This document shows, one piece after another, positions 32,701 to 42,966 of a stretch of DNA of 64,000 bases; positions within the stretch are counted from its first letter, which is position 1; the number at the start of each line of letters is the position of its first letter. The translations under genes and the position numbers were made by a program. The notes beneath the pieces are model-generated. The model worked only from the letters and a program-made list of their open reading frames with translations. It had not been told where the DNA came from and made no database searches. The DNA lies in assembly GCF_009741445.1 (NCBI RefSeq), contig NZ_CP046507.1, positions 2,294,001-2,358,000 on the forward strand, in the 5' to 3' direction. The DNA comes from Mycobacterium avium subsp. avium. GTDB lineage: Bacteria; Actinomycetota; Actinomycetes; Mycobacteriales; Mycobacteriaceae.

Positions 32701-33624
32701 TTGGCTCGCGCTGGGCAAAAGGCCGTCATCGCCATTGCGGGTTCGTCCGGCCTGATCGGCTCGGCGCTGGCGGCGGCCCTGCGCGCCGACGACCATCGGG
32801 TGCTGCGCATCGTGCGCCGGGCGCCGGCGAACGGCGACGAGCTGTCCTGGAATCCGGAGAGCGGCGATCTGGATCCCGACGCGCTGCGCGGCGTCGACGC
32901 CGTCGTCAACCTGTGCGGGGTGAACATCGGCAAGCGGCGATGGTCGGGGGCCTTCAAACAGAGCCTGCGCGACAGCCGCATCACCCCCACCGAGGTCCTC
33001 GCGCACGCCGTCGCCGACGCCGGGGTGGCGACCCTGGTCAACGCCAGCGCGGTGGGCTTCTACGGCAACACCAAGGACCGCGTGGTCGACGAAAACGACC
33101 GCGCCGGAACCGGTTTCCTGGCCCAGCTGTGCCAGGACTGGGAGGCGGCCACGCTGCCGGCGCAGTACGGCGGCGCCCGGGTGGTGCTGGCCCGCAGCGG
33201 GCTGGTGTTCTCCCCCGCCGGTGGCGCGCTGGGCCGGTTGCGGCCCCTGTTCCGGACCGGCCTGGGCGCCCGGCTGGGCAGTGGGCGGCAGTACATGTCG
33301 TGGATCACGCTGGAAGACGAGGTGCGGGCCCTGCTGTTCGCGATCTTCGAGCCCGCGCTGTCCGGCCCGGTGAACATGACCGGGCCGGCCCCGGTCACCA
33401 ACGCCGAATTCACCACCGCGTTCGGGCGGGCGGTCAACCGCCCGACCCCGTTGATGCTGCCCGGTTTCGCCGTCCGCGCCGCGCTCGGGGAGTTCGCCGA
33501 CGAGGGCCTGCTGACCGGCCAGCGCGCCATCCCCGCCGCGCTGGAGCGCACCGGATTCGTGTTCCACCACAACACCATTGGCGAGGCGCTCGGCTATGCC
33601 ACCGCCCGGCCCGCCCACGACTGA
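32701..33624 (+). CDS. TIGR01777-type NAD(P)-dependent epimerase-like SDR (Rv2216)
   Basis: Extended SDR of 307 residues with an N-terminal Rossmann motif [21 protein letters not shown], and ASAVGFYGN near residue 120 in the place of the catalytic Ser/Tyr region, then a C-terminal DUF1731-like tail ([24 protein letters not shown]). Substrate is unknown; the family is related to SulA-like cell-division inhibitor annotations without proof. TTG at 32701 gives the M. tuberculosis-like start and has AGAAGGG upstream. It starts 16 bp after dlaT and 49 bp before lipB, so it is probably in their operon. Confidence 0.9.
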   Translation: MARAGQKAVIAIAGSSGLIGSALAAALRADDHRVLRIVRRAPANGDELSWNPESGDLDPDALRGVDAVVNLCGVNIGKRRWSGAFKQSLRDSRITPTEVLAHAVADAGVATLVNASAVGFYGNTKDRVVDENDRAGTGFLAQLCQDWEAATLPAQYGGARVVLARSGLVFSPAGGALGRLRPLFRTGLGARLGSGRQYMSWITLEDEVRALLFAIFEPALSGPVNMTGPAPVTNAEFTTAFGRAVNRPTPLMLPGFAVRAALGEFADEGLLTGQRAIPAALERTGFVFHHNTIGEALGYATARPAHD

Positions 33625-33673
33625 CCCCGCCCGGATTGGGCCCGACCTGCCCGGGCCGAGTACCGTCGCGAAC

Positions 33674-34375
33674 GTGATCGATTCCATCCGGTCCAGCCGC
33701 GCCCTGATCGAAGTCCGCCGGCTCGGCACCGTCGACTACCGCGCGGCCTGGCAGCAGCAGCGCGACCTGGCCGACGCCCGGGTCGCCGGCGGCCCCGACA
33801 CGTTGCTGTTGCTGCAACACCCGGCGGTGTACACCGCGGGCCGGCGCACCGAACCGCACGAGCGGCCGCTGGACGGCACGCCCGTGGTCGACACCGACCG
33901 GGGCGGCAAGATCACCTGGCACGGGCCCGGCCAGTTGGTCGGCTATCCGATCATCGGCCTGGCCGAACCGCTGGACGTGGTCGACTACGTGCGACGGCTG
34001 GAGGAGGCGCTGATCAAGGTGTGCGCCGATCTGGGCCTGGACACGGTCCGCGTGCCGGGCCGCTCCGGGGTGTGGGTGCCGGGCGACGCCGGCCGGCCCG
34101 ACCGCAAGGTTGCCGCCATCGGGGTGCGGGTGTCCCGCGCCACCACCCTGCACGGCTTCGCGCTGAACTGCGACTGCGAGCTGGGCGCCTTCAACGCCAT
34201 CGTTCCGTGCGGCATCAGCGACGCCGGGGTGACGTCGCTGACGGCCGAACTACGTCGACCGGTCGCGGTCGACGACGTCGTGACGTCGGTCGCCGACGCC
34301 GTCTGCGACGCCCTGGACGGGGTGCTGCCGGTGCGTGAGCACTCACCCGGCGCCCGCGTAGCATCGGCGATGTGA
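33674..34375 (+). CDS. lipB: Octanoyl-[ACP]:protein octanoyltransferase
   Basis: Moves octanoyl groups from acyl carrier protein to the lipoyl domains of E2 and H proteins. 233 residues from GTG 33674 ([10 protein letters not shown]). Family motifs [17 protein letters not shown] (about residues 75-91), the catalytic Lys in [11 protein letters not shown] near 142 and the catalytic Cys in [12 protein letters not shown] near 178. The stop overlaps the lipA start (GTGA), coupling the two steps of lipoate synthesis. DlaT, encoded just upstream, is a substrate. Confidence 0.96.
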   Translation: MIDSIRSSRALIEVRRLGTVDYRAAWQQQRDLADARVAGGPDTLLLLQHPAVYTAGRRTEPHERPLDGTPVVDTDRGGKITWHGPGQLVGYPIIGLAEPLDVVDYVRRLEEALIKVCADLGLDTVRVPGRSGVWVPGDAGRPDRKVAAIGVRVSRATTLHGFALNCDCELGAFNAIVPCGISDAGVTSLTAELRRPVAVDDVVTSVADAVCDALDGVLPVREHSPGARVASAM

Positions 34376-35295
34376 CTGTCGCACCCGAGGGACGCAAACT
34401 GCTGCGCCTGGAAGTGCGCAACGCCGAGACCCCGATCGAGCGCAAACCGCCGTGGATCCGGGTGCGGGCCCGGATGGGGCCGGAATACACCGAGCTCAAG
34501 AGCCTGGTCCGGCGCGAGGGGCTGCACACCGTCTGCGAAGAGGCCGGCTGCCCCAACATCTTCGAATGCTGGGAGGACCGCGAGGCCACCTTCCTGATCG
34601 GCGGCGACCAGTGCACCCGTCGCTGCGACTTCTGCCAGATCGACACCGGCAAGCCAGCCGAGCTGGACCGCGACGAGCCCCGCCGGGTGGCCGACAGCGT
34701 GCGCACGATGGGGCTGCGCTACGCCACGGTCACCGGGGTGGCACGCGACGACCTGCCCGACGGCGGCGCCTGGCTGTACGCCGAGACGGTGCGCGCCATC
34801 AAGGAGCTCAACCCGTCGACCGGTGTCGAGCTGTTGATCCCCGACTTCAACGGCCGGCCCGACCGGCTCGCCGAGGTGTTCGGGTCGCGCCCGGAAGTGT
34901 TGGCGCACAACGTCGAAACGGTGCCGCGGATCTTCAAACGGATCCGCCCGGCCTTCACCTACCGGCGCAGCCTGGACGTGCTGACCGCGGCCCGCGAGGC
35001 CGGGCTGGTCACCAAGAGCAACCTCATCCTCGGCCTGGGCGAAACCCCCGACGAGGTGCGCACCGCGCTGGCCGACCTGCGCGGCGCCGGCTGCGACCTC
35101 ATCACCATCACCCAGTACCTGCGCCCGTCGGCCCGCCACCACCCGGTCGAGCGCTGGGTGAAGCCGGAGGAATTCGTCGAGTTCGCGCGGCATGCCGAAG
35201 AGCTGGGCTTCTCCGGGGTGCTGGCCGGGCCGCTGGTGCGCTCGTCGTACCGCGCTGGGCGGCTCTACCGGCAGGCCGCCCGCGCCCGCGCCTAG
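34372..35295 (+). CDS. lipA: Lipoyl synthase (radical SAM)
   Basis: Inserts two sulfurs into octanoylated lipoyl domains. 307 residues. The auxiliary-cluster cysteines are in [12 protein letters not shown] (C-x4-C-x5-C), the radical SAM motif is CTRRCDFC, and the conserved C-terminal R-S-S-Y serves the auxiliary cluster. GTG at 34372 overlaps the lipB TGA. It is followed after 28 bp by an Rv2219-like membrane gene, as in M. tuberculosis. Confidence 0.97.
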   Translation: MTVAPEGRKLLRLEVRNAETPIERKPPWIRVRARMGPEYTELKSLVRREGLHTVCEEAGCPNIFECWEDREATFLIGGDQCTRRCDFCQIDTGKPAELDRDEPRRVADSVRTMGLRYATVTGVARDDLPDGGAWLYAETVRAIKELNPSTGVELLIPDFNGRPDRLAEVFGSRPEVLAHNVETVPRIFKRIRPAFTYRRSLDVLTAAREAGLVTKSNLILGLGETPDEVRTALADLRGAGCDLITITQYLRPSARHHPVERWVKPEEFVEFARHAEELGFSGVLAGPLVRSSYRAGRLYRQAARARA

Positions 35296-35323
35296 CCGCC
35301 ACGGCGCTACGTATTCTTTGACT

Positions 35324-36076
35324 ATGGCTAAATCCCGCTCTGCCGCCGACAACAAGGCGGCCCGCGCGCAGGCGCAGGCCGCCCGCAAGGCCGCCGCGCG
35401 CGAGCGCCGCGCCCAGTTGTGGCAGGCGTTCAACATCCAGCGCCAGGAGGACAAGCGCCTGCTGCCCTACATGATCGGCGCCTTCCTGCTGGTCGTGGGC
35501 GTGTCGGTGGCTGTGGGCGTCTGGGCCGGCGGGCTGACCATGATCACCTTGATCCCGTTCGGCGTGGTGCTGGGCGCGCTGGTCGCCTTCATCGTGTTCG
35601 GGCGCCGCGCGCAGAAATCGGTGTACCGCAAGGCCGAGGGCCAAACCGGCGCGGCGGCATGGGCTTTGGACAATCTGCGCGGCAAGTGGCGGGTGACCCC
35701 CGGGGTGGCGGCGACCGGCCACTTCGACGCCGTGCACCGCGTCATCGGCCGGCCGGGCGTGATCCTGGTCGGCGAGGGCTCGCCGACCCGGGTGCGGCCG
35801 CTGCTGGCGCAGGAGAAAAAGCGCACCGCCCGGCTGATCGGCGACGTGCCGATCTACGACATCATCGTCGGCAACGGCGAAGACGAGGTGCCGCTGGCCA
35901 AGCTGGAGCGCCACCTGACCCGGCTGCCGGCCAACATCACCGTCAAGCAGATGGACACCCTGGAGTCGCGGCTGGCCGCCCTGGGGTCGCGGGCCGGGGC
36001 CGCCGTCATGCCCAAGGGCCCGCTGCCCAACGCCGGCAAGATGCGCGGGGTGCAGCGCACCGTCCGCCGCAAGTAG
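35324..36076 (+). CDS. Rv2219-like DUF4191 membrane protein
   Basis: 250 residues, the M. tuberculosis length. The basic Ala/Arg-rich N-terminal helix (1-35) is followed by two membrane helices (about 50-70 and 76-96), then a soluble domain with VYRKAEGQTGAAAWALDNLR and a C-terminal basic tail GVQRTVRRK. The layout matches the actinobacterial DUF4191 family as remembered. Function is unknown. Its steady position after lipA suggests co-transcription with the lipoate genes. Confidence 0.9.
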   Translation: MAKSRSAADNKAARAQAQAARKAAARERRAQLWQAFNIQRQEDKRLLPYMIGAFLLVVGVSVAVGVWAGGLTMITLIPFGVVLGALVAFIVFGRRAQKSVYRKAEGQTGAAAWALDNLRGKWRVTPGVAATGHFDAVHRVIGRPGVILVGEGSPTRVRPLLAQEKKRTARLIGDVPIYDIIVGNGEDEVPLAKLERHLTRLPANITVKQMDTLESRLAALGSRAGAAVMPKGPLPNAGKMRGVQRTVRRK

Positions 36077-36134
36077 CTCCCGCGCCGATCGCAAAGCGCG
36101 GCCGGGCGCGGCGGGTCGCCGCCATCGGCAGAGC

Positions 36135-36557
36135 TCAGCGCCGCACCACGGCCGTCGCGGTCAGCCGGTCCTGCAGGCCGCGGCCGTCCCAGTCGGTGAA
36201 CAACGCCGGCACCACCGTCCCGACCAGCACACCGCGCACCACCGCGCGGCCGGTGCCGACCAGCCCCCGCCCGTCCACCGTCACCACCTGCAGCCGCAAC
36301 ACCAGCTGGCCGGGCGTGAAGCCGAACAGCCGCACCGAGACCACCCCCAGCAGAAACCAGATCACCAGCACGCTGGTGGCCAGGGCCGATGCCGAGAACC
36401 AGCCCAACCGCATGGCCAGCGCCGCCAGCCCGTAGGAGATCAGCCAGTCGATCATCAACGCACCCAGCCGGGGCCCCATCGGCGCCAACGAGCCGGGCCC
36501 GCGCTGCGGCAGGCCGAGCTTTTCGCCCGGATATGCGGATCGCGATTCCGGCGTCAT
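36135..36557 (-). CDS. RDD-family membrane protein (Rv2219A)
   Basis: 140 residues. RDD-type first helix motif RLGALMIDWLISYGLA near residue 30 (here R-D separated as in the family), two further helices (ATSVLVIWFLLGVVSV, VVRGVLVGTVVPAL) and the closing Asp motif DWDGRGLQDRLTATAVV. ATG at 36557 (MTPESRSAYPG). The frame is open upstream, but that section is Arg/Pro-rich and lacks homology. It is divergent from glnA1; the gap holds the GlnR box. Confidence 0.87.
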   Translation of the reverse strand: MTPESRSAYPGEKLGLPQRGPGSLAPMGPRLGALMIDWLISYGLAALAMRLGWFSASALATSVLVIWFLLGVVSVRLFGFTPGQLVLRLQVVTVDGRGLVGTGRAVVRGVLVGTVVPALFTDWDGRGLQDRLTATAVVRR

Positions 36558-36712
36558 CGCCCCGGACCGGCGTCGCGGCGCCCGGCGGTCCGGCACCGGC
36601 GGGACGGGCAGACGGTGCGCCGCGCGAACAGAAAAGATACGATCTTGCGATCCATGGCCCCACAATAGAACCCGCCGCCGACGCGGCCACTTTTTGCGTG
36701 TGGCATGGTCAC

Positions 36713-36750
36713 GTAACGTGCGCGCAACATCGGGTTGACTGACGGGCAAC
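36713..36750 (+). promoter_or_regulatory. GlnR box (four half-sites) upstream of glnA1
   Basis: Four 5-bp half-sites with exact 6-base spacers: GTAAC (36713-36717), GCAAC (36724-36728), TTGAC (36735-36739) and GCAAC (36746-36750). This is the a1-b1-a2-b2 arrangement of the actinobacterial GlnR consensus GTnAC-n6-GaAAC repeated. It ends 51 bp before the glnA1 GTG. GlnR would control glnA1 by nitrogen status; the divergent Rv2219A could also be affected. Confidence 0.8.
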
Positions 36751-36801
36751 ATCTGCTCCATAGCGTCAGGCCGCGGATCTCACCAAGTAAAGGAGCATTC
36801 T

Positions 36802-38238
36802 GTGACGGAAACGACGCCCGACGACGTCTTCAAACTCGCCAAGGACGAGAAAGTCGAATTTGTCGACGTCCGGTTCTGTGACCTGCCCGGCATCATGCAG
36901 CACTTCACAATCCCGGTTTCGTTTTTCGACGAGAGCGTCTTCGAGGACGGCCTGGCCTTCGACGGCTCGTCCATTCGCGGATTCCAGTCCATTCACGAAT
37001 CCGACATGTTGCTCCTGCCGGACCCGGCCACGGCCCAGATCGACCTGTTCCGCGAGGCCAAGACGCTGAACCTGAACTTCTTCGTGCACGACCCGTTCAC
37101 CCTCGAGCCGTACTCGCGCGACCCGCGCAACATCGCCCGCAAGGCGGAGAACTACCTGATCTCCACCGGTGTGGCCGACACCGCGTACTTCGGCGCCGAG
37201 GCCGAGTTCTACATCTTCGACTCGGTGAGCTTCGACTCGCGCACCAACGGCTCGTTCTACGAGATCGACGCCATCTCGGGCTGGTGGAACACCGGCTCGC
37301 CCAACGAGCTCGACGGCAGCCCCAACCGCGGCTACAAGGTCCGCCCCAAGGGGGGCTACTTCCCCGTCGCCCCCGTCGACCACTACGTCGACCTGCGCGA
37401 CCAGATGCTGTCCAACCTGATCAAGGCCGGCTTCAGCCTGGAGAAGGGCCACCACGAGGTGGGCACCGGCGGCCAGGCCGAGATCAACTACAAGTTCAAC
37501 ACGCTGCTGCACGCCGCCGACGACATGATGCTCTACAAGTACATCGTCAAGAACACCGCGTGGCAGAACGGCAAGACCGTCACGTTCATGCCCAAGCCGC
37601 TGTTCGGGGACAACGGCTCCGGCATGCACACCCATCAGTCGCTGTGGAAGGACGGCAGCCCGCTGATGTACGACGAGACGGGCTACGCCGGTCTGTCGGA
37701 CACCGCGCGGCACTACATCGGCGGCCTGCTACACCACGCGCCGTCGCTGCTGGCGTTCACCAACCCGACGACGAACTCCTACAAGCGCCTGGTGCCGGGC
37801 TTCGAGGCGCCGATCAACCTGGTCTACAGCCAGCGCAACCGCTCGGCGTGTGTGCGCATCCCGATCACCGGCACCAACCCGAAGGCCAAGCGGCTCGAGT
37901 TCCGTTGCCCCGACTCCTCGGGCAACCCGTACCTGGCGTTCTCGGCCATGCTGATGGCCGGCCTGGACGGCATCAAGAACAAGATCGAGCCGCAGGCGCC
38001 GGTCGACAAGGACCTCTACGAGCTGCCGCCCGAGGAGGCCGCCAACATCCCGCAGGCGCCGACCCAGCTGTCCGCGGTGATCGACCGGCTGGAAGAGGAC
38101 CACGAATACCTCACCGAGGGAGGCGTTTTCACGCCCGACCTGATCGAGACGTGGATCAGCTTCAAGCGCGAGACCGAGATCCTGCCGGTCCAGGTCCGGC
38201 CGCACCCCTATGAATTCGCGCTGTACTACGACGTTTAG
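36802..38238 (+). CDS. glnA1: Glutamine synthetase type I-beta
   Basis: Main glutamine synthetase: glutamate + NH3 + ATP to glutamine; in pathogenic mycobacteria it is also found outside the cell and linked to poly-glutamate. 478 residues, the M. tuberculosis length. Active-site motifs: [46 protein letters not shown] and [17 protein letters not shown]. The adenylylation tyrosine is Y406 in [13 protein letters not shown] at 36802 has AAAGGAG upstream. Control is probably double: GlnR at the promoter and GlnE at Y406. Confidence 0.98.
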   Translation: MTETTPDDVFKLAKDEKVEFVDVRFCDLPGIMQHFTIPVSFFDESVFEDGLAFDGSSIRGFQSIHESDMLLLPDPATAQIDLFREAKTLNLNFFVHDPFTLEPYSRDPRNIARKAENYLISTGVADTAYFGAEAEFYIFDSVSFDSRTNGSFYEIDAISGWWNTGSPNELDGSPNRGYKVRPKGGYFPVAPVDHYVDLRDQMLSNLIKAGFSLEKGHHEVGTGGQAEINYKFNTLLHAADDMMLYKYIVKNTAWQNGKTVTFMPKPLFGDNGSGMHTHQSLWKDGSPLMYDETGYAGLSDTARHYIGGLLHHAPSLLAFTNPTTNSYKRLVPGFEAPINLVYSQRNRSACVRIPITGTNPKAKRLEFRCPDSSGNPYLAFSAMLMAGLDGIKNKIEPQAPVDKDLYELPPEEAANIPQAPTQLSAVIDRLEEDHEYLTEGGVFTPDLIETWISFKRETEILPVQVRPHPYEFALYYDV

Positions 38239-38255
38239 AGACGTCTAAGTCGATG

Positions 38256-38284
38256 CCGCCCGCCCGATCCGATCGGGCGGGCGG
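38256..38284 (+). terminator. glnA1 terminator hairpin
   Basis: Perfect 14-bp arms CCGCCCGCCCGATC (38256-38269) and its complement (38271-38284) with one central base, so the real loop uses the inner GATC pairs. It starts 17 bp after the glnA1 stop and is followed by TCTCGT, with no U-run. Very GC-rich and stable. Confidence 0.8.
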
Positions 38285-38406
38285 TCTCGTCCCCGCCGCC
38301 CCTGCTGGGTTCCGCGAGACGTAAGCCATGGCGGCCCGCGCCGGCGTGTCGGCGCCACCGGGTAAGTGTCGTGGGGCTCAGCCGAAGCCGGCGCAGGTGT
38401 CCAGCC

Positions 38407-39267
38407 CTACCCGTCCAGCGCGAGGTCCTTGCGGAACCGCTGCATGCCGTCGATCTTGTCGTCCAGCGACGCCTGCGGCCCGGCGTAGAACATCCACGGC
38501 ATGGTGATGATCCCGGTGATGCCGGCATCCTCGGCACGCCGGTAATCGGCGGTGGTGAACGCGTCGGTCAGCGGCGTCAGGATGGTGAAATCGTCCATCG
38601 TCAAACCGTTTTCGGCGCGCAGCTCGCGCAGCCGGCCGACCGCCTCGATGGCCCGCTCGGTCTTGATCAGGTCGCCGATCCAGCCGTCGCTGCGGGCGGC
38701 GCGGCGCAGCGCGATGTCCGACAGCCCGCCCACATACACCGGGATCGGCGGCGGGGTGGGCTGCATCTCCAGCCGCGGCGCGGAGTAGAACTCGCCCTCG
38801 AACTCCGTCCAGCCCGGCGCCCACAGCGCCCGCATCAGCTCGATGATCTCGTCGGTGCGTTTGCCGCGCGCCTCGAACCGCTCCCCCATCAACGCGAATT
38901 CCTCGCGGCACCAGCCGACGCCGACGCCCAGCTCCACCCGGCCCGACGCCAGAACCGCCGCGGTGCCAATGGCTTTGGCCGCCGAGTACGGGTTGCGCAT
39001 CGCCGGGATGTAGACGGTGTTGACGAACCGCAGCCGGGTGGTGACCTGGGCGAGCGCCCCGATGAGCACCCACGGGTCGGGCCAGTCGGTGAACGGCTGC
39101 CAGCGCCGCTGCCCGTCCCTGGTGTACGGGTAGGGGGTGTCCAGCGTCTCCAGGTTGACGACATGGTCGGGGATGCCGATCCCGTCGTAGCCGAGTTCGT
39201 CTGCGGCCCTGGCGATCTCGATGATCTCCCGGGTGTTCAAGAAGGCGCTGCTGACGTAGAACCTCAC
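38407..39267 (-). CDS. LLM-class (F420-dependent type) flavin oxidoreductase
   Basis: 286-residue TIM-barrel protein of the luciferase-like family, TIGR03619-type layout: GYDGIGIPDHV near residue 27, TRLRFVNTVYIPAMRNPYSAAK near 77, GRVELGVGVGWCREEF near 108, and DGWIGD near 190. The G-x-G-x-G-W loop suggests F420 or FMN binding; the substrate is unknown. GTG at 39267 overlaps the thioesterase stop (GTGA), and that gene follows glnE closely, so all three are probably one transcript. It is not at this position in M. tuberculosis. Confidence 0.88.
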   Translation of the reverse strand: MRFYVSSAFLNTREIIEIARAADELGYDGIGIPDHVVNLETLDTPYPYTRDGQRRWQPFTDWPDPWVLIGALAQVTTRLRFVNTVYIPAMRNPYSAAKAIGTAAVLASGRVELGVGVGWCREEFALMGERFEARGKRTDEIIELMRALWAPGWTEFEGEFYSAPRLEMQPTPPPIPVYVGGLSDIALRRAARSDGWIGDLIKTERAIEAVGRLRELRAENGLTMDDFTILTPLTDAFTTADYRRAEDAGITGIITMPWMFYAGPQASLDDKIDGMQRFRKDLALDG

Positions 39268-39887
39268 TGCGTCTCCCGCGCCCAGGCCGGCTCGATGAAC
39301 ACGCCGTCGGCCTCGACGGTGACTCCCGCGGCATCCGAAATGATGCCTCGGGCAAAGACTTTGACGCCCTCGCGACGGTCGATCCAGGCGTCACAGCGCA
39401 GTGGGCCCAGCGGCGTGCCGCGCAGGTATTTCACGGTGATGGTGCCGGTGAACCGCGCCTTGGACAGCCCTTCGCTGGCCGCCTCACCGAGCATGTGGTC
39501 GAGCACCAGGGCGCTGACGCCGCCGTGCACCAGCCGCGGCGGCCCCTCGTAGGCCGAGCCGAGGACGAACTCGCTCCAGCAGCGCCCGTCGCCCTCGTGG
39601 TGCACGACGATCGGCGGGGCGATCGGATTGCACACGCCGATCGCGGCGTTGCCCAGCGGCAGCGGCCGGCCGTCGACCCGGTAGCTCACCCCCACCGGCC
39701 GGGTCCGTCGCCGCAGCGACGCGGTGACCGCCTCGATCGCCGAGCGGGCTTCGGCGACGACGGCGTCGTCAACCTCGGTCCGGATGGTGGCGTCGACGAG
39801 CTCGCGGACCGCATCGGCCAACGGGGCATACAGTGCGGTCACCCGTTCGGCCTCCGCCGCGTCGAGCACCTCGAATATGGCGTCCAA
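39264..39887 (-). CDS. PaaI-like acyl-CoA thioesterase (hotdog fold)
   Basis: 207 residues: a helical N-terminal segment of about 70 residues, then a hotdog domain with LVHGGVSALVLDHMLGEAA, where HGG and D are the usual PaaI/4HBT catalytic features, and ARFTGTITVKYLRGTPLG. The TTG at 39887 is preferred because AGGAGG lies about 8 bases upstream; another TTG about 24 bases earlier lies at the glnE stop. It begins 18 bp after glnE and overlaps the oxidoreductase gene, so it belongs to the glnE transcript. The acyl-CoA substrate is unknown. Confidence 0.83.
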   Translation of the reverse strand: MDAIFEVLDAAEAERVTALYAPLADAVRELVDATIRTEVDDAVVAEARSAIEAVTASLRRRTRPVGVSYRVDGRPLPLGNAAIGVCNPIAPPIVVHHEGDGRCWSEFVLGSAYEGPPRLVHGGVSALVLDHMLGEAASEGLSKARFTGTITVKYLRGTPLGPLRCDAWIDRREGVKVFARGIISDAAGVTVEADGVFIEPAWARETQ

Positions 39888-39904
39888 CGCGCCGGCCTCC
39901 TGAC

Positions 39905-42901
39905 TCAACTTCCGAACACCTTGCGCACGACTGCTTTTGCGCGTCGCGTCACCCGTAGATAGTTGTCCAAGAACTCCCCGCCCTCGTCGGTGGGCCAGCC
40001 CGCGGCGACGGCGACCGCGTTCAGCTGACGCCCGGGCCCGGGCAGCTGGTCGGTGGGCTTGCCACGGACCAGCACCAGCGCGTTGCGGGCCCGGGTGGCG
40101 GTCAGCCAGGCCTGCCGCAGCAGGTCCACCTCGTCGGCGGGAACCAGGCCGGCCTCGGCGATCGCGTCCAGGCACTCCAGCGTCGACGTGTTGTGCAGCG
40201 CCGGCACCTCGTGGGCGTGCAGCAGCTGCAGCAGCTGCACCGTCCATTCGATGTCGGCCAGCCCGCCGCGGCCCAGCTTGGTGTGCGTGTTGGGGTCGGC
40301 GCCGCGCGGCAGCCGCTCGGCGTCCACCCGGGCCTTGATGCGCCGGATCTCGCGCACCGCCTCCGGCGACACCCCGTCGGCGGGGTAGCGCGTCTTGTCG
40401 GCCATCAGCAGGAACCGCTGCCCCAGCTCCGCGTCCCCGGCGACCGCGTGCGCGCGCAGCAACGCCTGGATCTCCCACGGCTGCGCCCACTGCTCGTAGT
40501 AGGCGGCATAGGACGCCAGAGTCCGCACCAGCGGGCCGTTGCGGCCCTCGGGCCGCAGGTTGGCGTCCACGTCCAGCGGCGGGTCCACGCTGGGGGTGCC
40601 CAGCAGGGTGCGAACCTGCTCGGCGACCGAGGCCGCCCAGCGCACCGCCGCCGAATCGTCGACGCCGGGTGCCGGCTCGCAGACGAACATCACGTCGGCG
40701 TCGGACCCGTAGCCCAGCTCCGCGCCGCCCAGCCGGCCCATGCCGATCACCGCGATGGCGGCCGGCGCCTTGCCCCGCTGCGGGCCGTCGTCGGGCAGGT
40801 TGGCCCGGATCATCGCGTCCAGCGCGGCCTGCAGCACGGCCACCCACACCGAGGTCAGCGCCTTGCACACGTCGGTGACCTCGAGCATGCCGAGCAGGTC
40901 CGCCGACGCCACCCGGGCCAGCTCCCGGCGGCGCAGGGTGCGCGCCCCGGCGATCGCCCGCACCGGGTCGGAGTACCGGCTGGCCGAGGCGACCAGCGCG
41001 CGGGCCACCGCGGCCGGGTCGGTCTCGAGCAGCCGGGGCCCGGACGGCCCGTCGCCGTAGTCCTGGATGACCCGCGGCGCGCGCATCAGCAGGTCAGGCA
41101 CGTACGCCGAGGTCCCCAGCACATGCATGAGCCGCCGCGCCACCGCGGGCTTGTCGCGCAGCGTGGACAGATACCAGCTCTCCCCGGCCAGCGCCTCCGA
41201 CAGCCGGCGGTAGGCCAGCAGCCCGCCGTCCGGGTCGGGCGCATACGACATCCAGTTCAGCAGCCGCGGCAGCAGCACCGACTGCACCCGGCCGCGCCGG
41301 CCGCTCTGGTTGACCAGCGCCGACATGTGCTTCAACGCGCTCTGCGGGCCCTCGTAGCCCAGGGCGGCCAGCTGCCGCTCGGCGGCCTCGGAGGTCATGC
41401 CGTGCCGGATCTCCAGCCCGGCCGGGCCGATCGATTCCAGCAGCGGCTGGTAGAAGAGCTTGGCGTGCAGCTGCGAGACCCGCAAGTTCTGGTGCCGCAG
41501 CTCCTCGCGCAGCACCCCGGCCGCGTCGTGGCGGCCGTCCGGCCGGATGTGGGCGGCCCGGGCCAGCCAGCGCACCGCCTCCTCGTCGTCGGCCTCGGGC
41601 AGCAGGTGGGTGCGCTTGAGCCGCTGCAGCTGCAGCCGGTGCTCGAGCAGCCGCAGGAATTCGTAGGAGGCGGTGAGGTTGGCCGCGTCCTCGCGCCCGA
41701 TGTAGCCGCCCTGCCCCAGCGCGGCCAGCGCGTCGACCGTCGAGGCCACGTGCAGCGACTCGTCGCTGCGGCCGTGCACCAACTGCAAGAGCTGCACGGC
41801 GAATTCGACGTCGCGCAACCCGCCGCTGCCCAGCTTGATCTCGCGGCCGCGGACGTCGGCGGGCACCAGCTGCTCGACGCGCCGGCGCATCGCCTGCACC
41901 TCGACCACGAAGTCCTCGCGTTCGCAGGCCACCCACACCATCGGCATCAGCGCGTCCAGGTAGCGCCGGCCGAGCTCCGCGTCGCCCACCGCCGCACGGG
42001 CTTTCAGCAGCGCCTGGAACTCCCACGTCTTGGCCCAGCGCTGGTAGTAGGCGATGTGCGATTCCACGGTGCGGACCAGCTCGCCGCTGCGGCCTTCCGG
42101 TCGCAGCCCGGCGTCGACCTGGAAGAACGCCTCGGACGCCAGCCGCATCATCTCGCTGGCCACCCGGGTGGTGACGGTGTCGGCGCGCTCGCCGACGAAG
42201 ATGACGTCGACGTCGCTGACGTAGTTCAGTTCGCGGGCACCGCATTTGCCCATCGCGATGACCGCCAGCCGCGGCGGTGTCCGGTCGCCGCACACGTTGT
42301 GCTCGGCCACCCGCAGCGCGGCGGCCAGTGCCGCGTCGGCCAGGTCCGACAGGTGGGCGGCCACCACGGTGAACGGCAGCACCGGTTCGTCCTCGACGGT
42401 GGCGGCCAGGTCCAGCGCGGCCAGCACCAGCAGCCGGTCCCGGTACAGGGTGCGCAGCCGCACCATCGCCGAGCCGGGGTCGGCCAGCGCCTCGTCGACG
42501 CAGCCGGTGAACATCGCGCACAGCTCGTCGTGGGTGGGCAGAGAGACGTTGCCGCGCAACAGTTTCCAGGATCGCGGCTGAGCGACCAGGTGGTCGCCCA
42601 GGGCCAGCGAGGAGCCGAGCACCGCGAACAGCCGTCCCCGTAGCGGGCGTTCGGTGAGCAGGGCGGCGCCCAGTTCGTCCCACCCGGCGTCGGGGGTCTC
42701 GGCCAGCCGGACCAGGGCGAGCAGCGCGGCGTCGGGGTCCGGCGCCCGGGACAGCGCCCACAGCAGATCGACGTGGGCCTGGTCGTCATGGTCGTACCAA
42801 CCCAGCTGCGCCATCCGTTCGGCCGCTTGGGGATCGACCAACCCGAGCCGGCCGACGCTGGGCAGCCGGGGACGCTGCGTCGCGGGTTTGGTCACGACCA
42901 C
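39905..42901 (-). CDS. glnE: Glutamine synthetase adenylyltransferase/deadenylylase
   Basis: Adds AMP to, or removes it from, the glutamine synthetase tyrosine according to nitrogen status. 998 residues against 994 in M. tuberculosis. It has two nucleotidyltransferase domains: the N-terminal one with [18 protein letters not shown] near residue 215 and the C-terminal one with [20 protein letters not shown] near 700, each followed by a GlnD/PII-uridylyltransferase-type helical domain. GTG at 42901 ([11 protein letters not shown]) matches the known start. It lies between glnA2 upstream and the thioesterase downstream, all on the minus strand. Confidence 0.97.
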   Translation of the reverse strand: MVVTKPATQRPRLPSVGRLGLVDPQAAERMAQLGWYDHDDQAHVDLLWALSRAPDPDAALLALVRLAETPDAGWDELGAALLTERPLRGRLFAVLGSSLALGDHLVAQPRSWKLLRGNVSLPTHDELCAMFTGCVDEALADPGSAMVRLRTLYRDRLLVLAALDLAATVEDEPVLPFTVVAAHLSDLADAALAAALRVAEHNVCGDRTPPRLAVIAMGKCGARELNYVSDVDVIFVGERADTVTTRVASEMMRLASEAFFQVDAGLRPEGRSGELVRTVESHIAYYQRWAKTWEFQALLKARAAVGDAELGRRYLDALMPMVWVACEREDFVVEVQAMRRRVEQLVPADVRGREIKLGSGGLRDVEFAVQLLQLVHGRSDESLHVASTVDALAALGQGGYIGREDAANLTASYEFLRLLEHRLQLQRLKRTHLLPEADDEEAVRWLARAAHIRPDGRHDAAGVLREELRHQNLRVSQLHAKLFYQPLLESIGPAGLEIRHGMTSEAAERQLAALGYEGPQSALKHMSALVNQSGRRGRVQSVLLPRLLNWMSYAPDPDGGLLAYRRLSEALAGESWYLSTLRDKPAVARRLMHVLGTSAYVPDLLMRAPRVIQDYGDGPSGPRLLETDPAAVARALVASASRYSDPVRAIAGARTLRRRELARVASADLLGMLEVTDVCKALTSVWVAVLQAALDAMIRANLPDDGPQRGKAPAAIAVIGMGRLGGAELGYGSDADVMFVCEPAPGVDDSAAVRWAASVAEQVRTLLGTPSVDPPLDVDANLRPEGRNGPLVRTLASYAAYYEQWAQPWEIQALLRAHAVAGDAELGQRFLLMADKTRYPADGVSPEAVREIRRIKARVDAERLPRGADPNTHTKLGRGGLADIEWTVQLLQLLHAHEVPALHNTSTLECLDAIAEAGLVPADEVDLLRQAWLTATRARNALVLVRGKPTDQLPGPGRQLNAVAVAAGWPTDEGGEFLDNYLRVTRRAKAVVRKVFGS

Positions 42902-42966
42902 GACGGTAGCGCAACCCTACGCCGCGCCGGCGCACCCGGGACGGGAAATGCGCTACGGCGCCGGGG

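Noticed and set aside
40193..42643. 816-residue open frame opposite glnE
   Set aside because: Shadow of glnE with Arg/Gln/His-rich sequence and no domain; glnE is intact.
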